Shown: positions 7,348 to 10,064 of the stretch, one piece after another
Layout: each line of letters opens with the position of its first letter
How positions within the stretch are numbered: position 1 is the stretch's first letter
Assembly: GCA_025350385.1 (NCBI GenBank)
Contig: JANXXZ010000332.1
Location: 1-10,064 of the forward strand
Source of the DNA: Bacteroidales bacterium
GTDB taxonomy: Bacteria; Bacteroidota; Bacteroidia; Bacteroidales; UBA4417
DNA length: 10,064 nt
Reading direction: 5' to 3'
Position numbers and translations under genes: made by a program
The notes under the pieces: model-generated
What the model saw: only the letters and a program-made list of their open reading frames with translations
What the model was told of the DNA's origin: nothing
The model's database searches: none

Positions 7348-8184
7348 ATGGAACTTAACCTCACCCGCCCACTCGTCGTTTACGACCTTGAAACCACCGG
7401 AACCAACATTGCCACCGACCGTATTGTTGAAATTGCAATCCTTAAGCTTTTTCCTGATGGCAGGGAGGAATTCCGCCGCCACCTGGTGAACCCTACCATA
7501 CCAATTCCTGAAGAAGTAATTGCCATTCATGGCATTACAAATGCTGATGTTAAAGATGCTCCAACCTTTAAGGAACTTTCCAATAACCTGTTGTTGTTTA
7601 TAGGAAACTGCGATCTGGCCGGTTACAACTGCATTAAATTTGATGTGCCGGTGCTGGTTGAGGAATTCCTGCGCGCAGGCATTGATTTCGACCTCAAAGG
7701 CCGGAAAGTGGTTGATGTGCAGAATATTTTCCACAAAATGGAACAACGTACACTCAAAGCCGCATATCGGTTTTATTGCAACAAGGACCTGGAAAACGCC
7801 CACACTGCAGAAGCTGATACACGTGCTACACTCGAAATATTAAAGACACAACTTGACAGGTACGAAGGCGCTGAATATACTGATCATGACGGCAATGTAT
7901 CCCAACCTGTGGTAAACGATATGAAAGCTCTTCACGAATTCTCCTTTTTTAACCGGAATGCAGACCTGGCCGGTCAGATCATTTTCAATTCAAAAGGTCA
8001 GGAAGTATTCAATTTTGGCAAACACAAAGGAAAACCTGTTGAAGAGGTTTTCCGCACTGAACCTTCCTATTATGACTGGATGATGAAAGGTGAGTTCCTG
8101 CTTTCGACAAAAAAACTCATCACAACGATCAAGCTCAGGAATTTTAATAAAGGGGAAGCTTCTGTAATCAATAAAAATAATTAA
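7348..8184 (+). CDS. DnaQ-type DEDDh 3'-5' exonuclease with C-terminal extension domain
   Basis: The protein has 278 residues. Residues 8 to about 170 form an RNase T/DnaQ exonuclease fold with all acidic metal ligands of the DEDDh class: Asp13 and Glu15 in YDLETTG (Exo I), Asp99 in GYNCIKFDVPVL (Exo II), and His152 and Asp157 in HTAEADTRAT (Exo III). IHGITNADV (60-68) is also typical. It should remove nucleotides from DNA 3' ends in the cytoplasm. Residues about 205-265 form a second small domain, with FNFGKHKGKPVEEV (221-234) and PSYYDWMMKGEF (239-250), which resembles the DUF3820-like tail found on exonuclease-X-like proteins (from memory). It is not part of a PolC-type polymerase. It could serve as a proofreading subunit in trans or as a repair nuclease; the sequence does not decide. 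The start is fixed by an in-frame TGA two codons upstream of ATG 7348. Confidence 0.92.
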   Translation: MELNLTRPLVVYDLETTGTNIATDRIVEIAILKLFPDGREEFRRHLVNPTIPIPEEVIAIHGITNADVKDAPTFKELSNNLLLFIGNCDLAGYNCIKFDVPVLVEEFLRAGIDFDLKGRKVVDVQNIFHKMEQRTLKAAYRFYCNKDLENAHTAEADTRATLEILKTQLDRYEGAEYTDHDGNVSQPVVNDMKALHEFSFFNRNADLAGQIIFNSKGQEVFNFGKHKGKPVEEVFRTEPSYYDWMMKGEFLLSTKKLITTIKLRNFNKGEASVINKNN

Positions 8185-8274
8185 CCACTAAGACACGGAG
8201 TGCACTGAGTGACACTAAGAAAAGTTATTTATTCCTTAGTGCCTCTATGTGCCCTTAGTGCCTTAGTGGTTAAA
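8181..8274. repeat. CACTAAG-unit inverted repeat (41-base arms, 12-base loop)
   Basis: The left arm, 8181-8221, and the reverse complement of the right arm, 8234-8274, match at 32 of 41 positions by my count. The first 12 positions (TTAACCACTAAG) and CACTAAG near the loop are exact. The loop is 8222-8233. Each arm is itself made of heptamer-like units: exact CACTAAG starts at 8186 and 8213, with decayed CACGGAG at 8194 and CACTGAG at 8203; the right arm has CTTAGTG at 8236, 8255 and 8263. A further GACACTAAGAA at 8284-8294 repeats 8211-8221 and ends at the base before the next ATG. The left arm includes the exonuclease stop codon. I recall similar CCACTAAG-type spacer repeats in other Bacteroidota genomes. 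It could act as a terminator or stabilising RNA hairpin, or be a small non-autonomous mobile element; no target-site duplication is evident. Confidence 0.85.
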
Positions 8275-8294
8275 AAACTTTGGGACACTAAGAA

Positions 8295-8906
8295 ATGAAA
8301 ATCATCTGCATCGGCCGCAACTATTCCGAACACGCGAAGGAATTAAATAATGCTGTTCCCACCGAACCGGTATTCTTCATGAAACCCGATACCGCCCTGC
8401 TGATCCGCAACCGCCCATTTTATTATCCTGATTTTACAAAGGATCTGCATTATGAATGTGAGTTAGTGTATCGTATCTGCAAGGTTGGAAAGCACATTCC
8501 CGGGAAATTCGCCCATACCTATTACGATGCCATTGCGGTTGGAATTGATTTCACCGCCCGCGACCTGCAGCAAAAAGCCAAGGAAAAAGGCCTGCCCTGG
8601 GAAAAGGCCAAAGCATTTGATTTTTCAGCTCCAATAAGCAGTTTTGTTCCGATTTCAGAATTCCCTGACTTTAACAACCTGAATTTCAGCCTGAACCTGA
8701 ATAACGAAACAGTTCAACAAGGCAATTCAAGTGAAATGATTTTCGATATCGATACAATCATAGCCTATATTTCTCAATTCCTGACCCTACGCACCGGCGA
8801 TTATTTATTTACAGGAACCCCTGCAGGTGTCGGACCTGTGAAAATCGGCGACAAACTGGAAGCTTTCCTCGAAGGGAAGAAGATGATGTGGTGCCAGATT
8901 AAATGA
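8295..8906 (+). CDS. Fumarylacetoacetate hydrolase family protein, FAHD1/acylpyruvase-like
   Basis: The 203-residue protein is the length of the single-domain FAH-family enzymes. The metal site is visible: Glu54 and Glu56 in HYECELV and Asp85 in GIDFTARD. Other family marks are GRNYSEHAKEL (7-17), EPVFFMKPDTALL (24-36), KGLPWEKAKAFDFSAP (98-113) and the TGTPAGVGPVKIGD stretch (173-186). The GLPW..AK..D.SAP pattern is closest, from memory, to FAHD1-type acylpyruvate hydrolase / oxaloacetate decarboxylase rather than to true fumarylacetoacetase. It is expected to cleave or decarboxylate small 2,4-dioxo or 2-oxo acids in the cytoplasm with Mg or Mn. The substrate is not proven by sequence. ATG 8295 follows an in-frame TAA (8289-8291) that is itself part of a CACTAAG repeat unit, so the repeat forms the whole immediate upstream region and no Shine-Dalgarno is present. 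Confidence 0.92.
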   Translation: MKIICIGRNYSEHAKELNNAVPTEPVFFMKPDTALLIRNRPFYYPDFTKDLHYECELVYRICKVGKHIPGKFAHTYYDAIAVGIDFTARDLQQKAKEKGLPWEKAKAFDFSAPISSFVPISEFPDFNNLNFSLNLNNETVQQGNSSEMIFDIDTIIAYISQFLTLRTGDYLFTGTPAGVGPVKIGDKLEAFLEGKKMMWCQIK

Positions 8907-8916
8907 GAAACTGAAG

Positions 8917-8951
8917 AGTTCCTTTGCGGACTGTCCTGCAAATTTGAAACT
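8917..8951. terminator. Likely shared terminator between convergent genes
   Basis: The stem is TTTGC-GGA (8923-8930), loop CTG (8931-8933) and TCC-T-GCAAA (8934-8942) with one bulged T. It is extended by AGTT at 8917-8920 against AACT at 8948-8951. It lies in the 43-base gap between the ends of the plus-strand FAH gene and the minus-strand DUF721 gene and slightly overlaps the latter's stop codon. There is no long T-run, so strength is uncertain. Confidence 0.45.
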
Positions 8952-9243
8952 ATAAGAACCGGATCTCCTTGATCACTTCCGCCCCTGCAGCTTTGTTTAA
9001 CTTCTCCAGCAATTTTGTCCGCATAAAAGTGAGTTCCTGCTTCAAAGCCGACGAATCGGGTTTTACGTACAATATTTTATCCCTCACAAAGATCTCTTCG
9101 GTATGCCGCGCTATGAGTTTACCGGCTATGGCTTCCCATGAGCCAACCAGCCTGGTTTCCCTCAGTTTATCATTCAGGTGGAAATCCTTAAGGAATTTCT
9201 CGATGGCTTCTTTCAGCGTTATTTCGGAAGAACGTCGGATCAT
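8950..9243 (-). CDS. DUF721 / DciA-like protein
   Basis: The 97-residue protein fits the short DUF721 family (DciA, a proposed loader partner of the replicative helicase). Family features visible are LKEAIEKFLKDFHLNDKL (10-27), a central WEAIAG (36-41), HTEEIFVRDKILYV (47-60) and SSALKQELTFMRTKLLEKLN (64-83). It has no signal peptide or membrane segment and should be cytoplasmic. The ATG at 9243 comes two bases after the recF stop codon (TAG 9248-9246), so the two are almost surely cotranscribed and translationally coupled. The recF-DUF721 order is common in Bacteroidota, which supports both calls. Helicase loading itself has been shown in other bacteria and is only inferred here. The stop is TAG at 8952-8950. 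Confidence 0.88.
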   Translation of the reverse strand: MIRRSSEITLKEAIEKFLKDFHLNDKLRETRLVGSWEAIAGKLIARHTEEIFVRDKILYVKPDSSALKQELTFMRTKLLEKLNKAAGAEVIKEIRFL

Positions 9244-9245
9244 TT

Positions 9246-10064
9246 CTAGTATCTGAACTGAATGGATTGTGAGGTAATTTCAAATACCTTATGGTTCATC
9301 GCAGCCGAATTGAACGAACGTCGGATTCGTTCAGGTTCAGTATCAGTAATAAATACCTGTCCGAAACTATCCTTTCCCACCAAGTCGATTATTTGCTGAA
9401 CCCTGTCAGGGTCAAGTTTATCGAATATATCATCGAACAAAAGTAACGGTTTGTAACTGACAAGATTGCTTGTAAAATCGAACTGGGCCAACTTCAAGGC
9501 TACAGCGAATGATTTCTGCTGACCCTGGGAACCGAATTTCTTTACCGGGTATCCATTGATATCAAACAGCAGGTCATCTTTATGAATACCTACAGTACTA
9601 AAGCGGGCAGCAAGGTCTTTATCAACTGAATACGCAGCAATATCAAGGTAATCGCCTTCATGGAGCCGCGATTCGTAGCGGATATCCACCTTTTCAAGTC
9701 CCCCGCTGATAAAACCGAAATAATGGCTGAAAATCGGAAGGAATCCTTCCAGGAACTCTTTCCGTTTGGAAAAGATCTTCATAGCAGGTACCGCCATCTG
9801 TTCATCCAGCAATAGCAACATTTCGCGGTCAAAACGGTGGTTCTCGGCAAACTGCTTCAGCAGGCCGTTTCGTTGATCCAGCAGACGATTGTACCGGATC
9901 AGGTCGTCGAGGTATAATTTGTCGAACTGCGAAATCACCGAATCGATAAACTTCCGGCGTATATCACTTCCCTCGTTGATCAGATCGCGGTCGTAAGGCG
10001 AAACCATCACGCACGGAAACATGCCGATATGATCCGAAAGCCGGCCATATTCCTTTTTATTCAG
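9246..10064 (-). CDS. recF: DNA replication and repair protein RecF, 5' end cut by window
   Basis: The frame is open through the right edge: 14 codons lie upstream of an internal ATG at 10022 and read LNKKEYGRLSDHIG, which belongs to the protein. That internal ATG is therefore not the start. The window holds 272 residues; RecF is about 365-370, so roughly 95 N-terminal residues with the Walker A loop are outside. Visible RecF marks, numbered in the fragment: SPYDRDLINEGSDIRRKFID (22-41), GIHKDDLLF (159-167), the ABC-type signature KKFGSQGQQKSFA (175-187), Walker B LLLFDDIF (207-214) and the D-loop KLDPDR (216-221). RecF is an SMC-like ATPase that with RecO and RecR loads RecA at single-strand gaps and stalled forks. 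It is followed two bases later by the DUF721 gene. All key residues in the visible part are intact. Confidence 0.96.
   Translation of the reverse strand: MNKKEYGRLSDHIGMFPCVMVSPYDRDLINEGSDIRRKFIDSVISQFDKLYLDDLIRYNRLLDQRNGLLKQFAENHRFDREMLLLLDEQMAVPAMKIFSKRKEFLEGFLPIFSHYFGFISGGLEKVDIRYESRLHEGDYLDIAAYSVDKDLAARFSTVGIHKDDLLFDINGYPVKKFGSQGQQKSFAVALKLAQFDFTSNLVSYKPLLLFDDIFDKLDPDRVQQIIDLVGKDSFGQVFITDTEPERIRRSFNSAAMNHKVFEITSQSIQFRY

Noticed and set aside
8181..8294. CRISPR-like reading of the CACTAAG units
   Set aside because: The units are 7 bases, degenerate, 8-10 bases apart and arranged as inverted arms. There are no spacers of regular length and no cas genes.

Overview
The window looks like a Bacteroidota chromosome, probably from the Bacteroidales or a close relative (inference). 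The evidence is a recF gene followed at once by a DUF721/DciA-like gene, a secreted outer-membrane-barrel protein of a type common in that phylum, TAnnTTTG promoter -7 elements, the near absence of Shine-Dalgarno sequences, and moderate GC with AT-rich spacers. No rRNA, tRNA, CRISPR array, transposase or phage gene was seen. Most of the content is housekeeping rather than a new defence or mobile system.

Layout from left to right. (1) 1-1582, minus strand: a HyfB/HycC-type proton-pumping membrane subunit of a hydrogenase-4 or complex-I-like enzyme, cut by the left edge. It has its own promoter candidate and a palindrome just upstream. (2) 1583-2256: a 674-base divergent spacer with a candidate plus-strand promoter and two short arrays of the 7-base unit NNATAAC. 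(3) 2257-4221, plus: a large membrane protein joining a family 2 glycosyltransferase to the membrane and nucleotide-binding parts of a polyprenyl-phosphate sugar-phosphate transferase whose catalytic loop is missing. It starts at TTG. (4) 4335-5657, plus: the lipoylated E2 acyltransferase of a 2-oxoacid dehydrogenase complex, without E1 or E3 beside it. (5) 5911-7148, plus: a secreted barrel-protein gene broken by a one-base frameshift and an in-frame stop. (6) 7348-8184, plus: a DnaQ-type DEDDh exonuclease with an extra C-terminal domain. (7) 8181-8294: an imperfect 41-base inverted repeat built from CACTAAG-like units that fills the spacer up to the next start codon. (8) 8295-8906, plus: an FAHD1-like fumarylacetoacetate hydrolase family enzyme. 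(9) 8950-10064, minus: DUF721/DciA-like and recF in a tight operon, recF cut by the right edge, converging on the FAH gene across a likely shared terminator.

The genes do not form one pathway. The clear functional links are recF with the DciA-like gene (DNA replication and repair) and the HyfB-like gene with an operon that should continue beyond the left edge. The most notable points are the catalytically stripped transferase domain fused to the glycosyltransferase, the doubly broken barrel gene, and the CACTAAG hairpin element.
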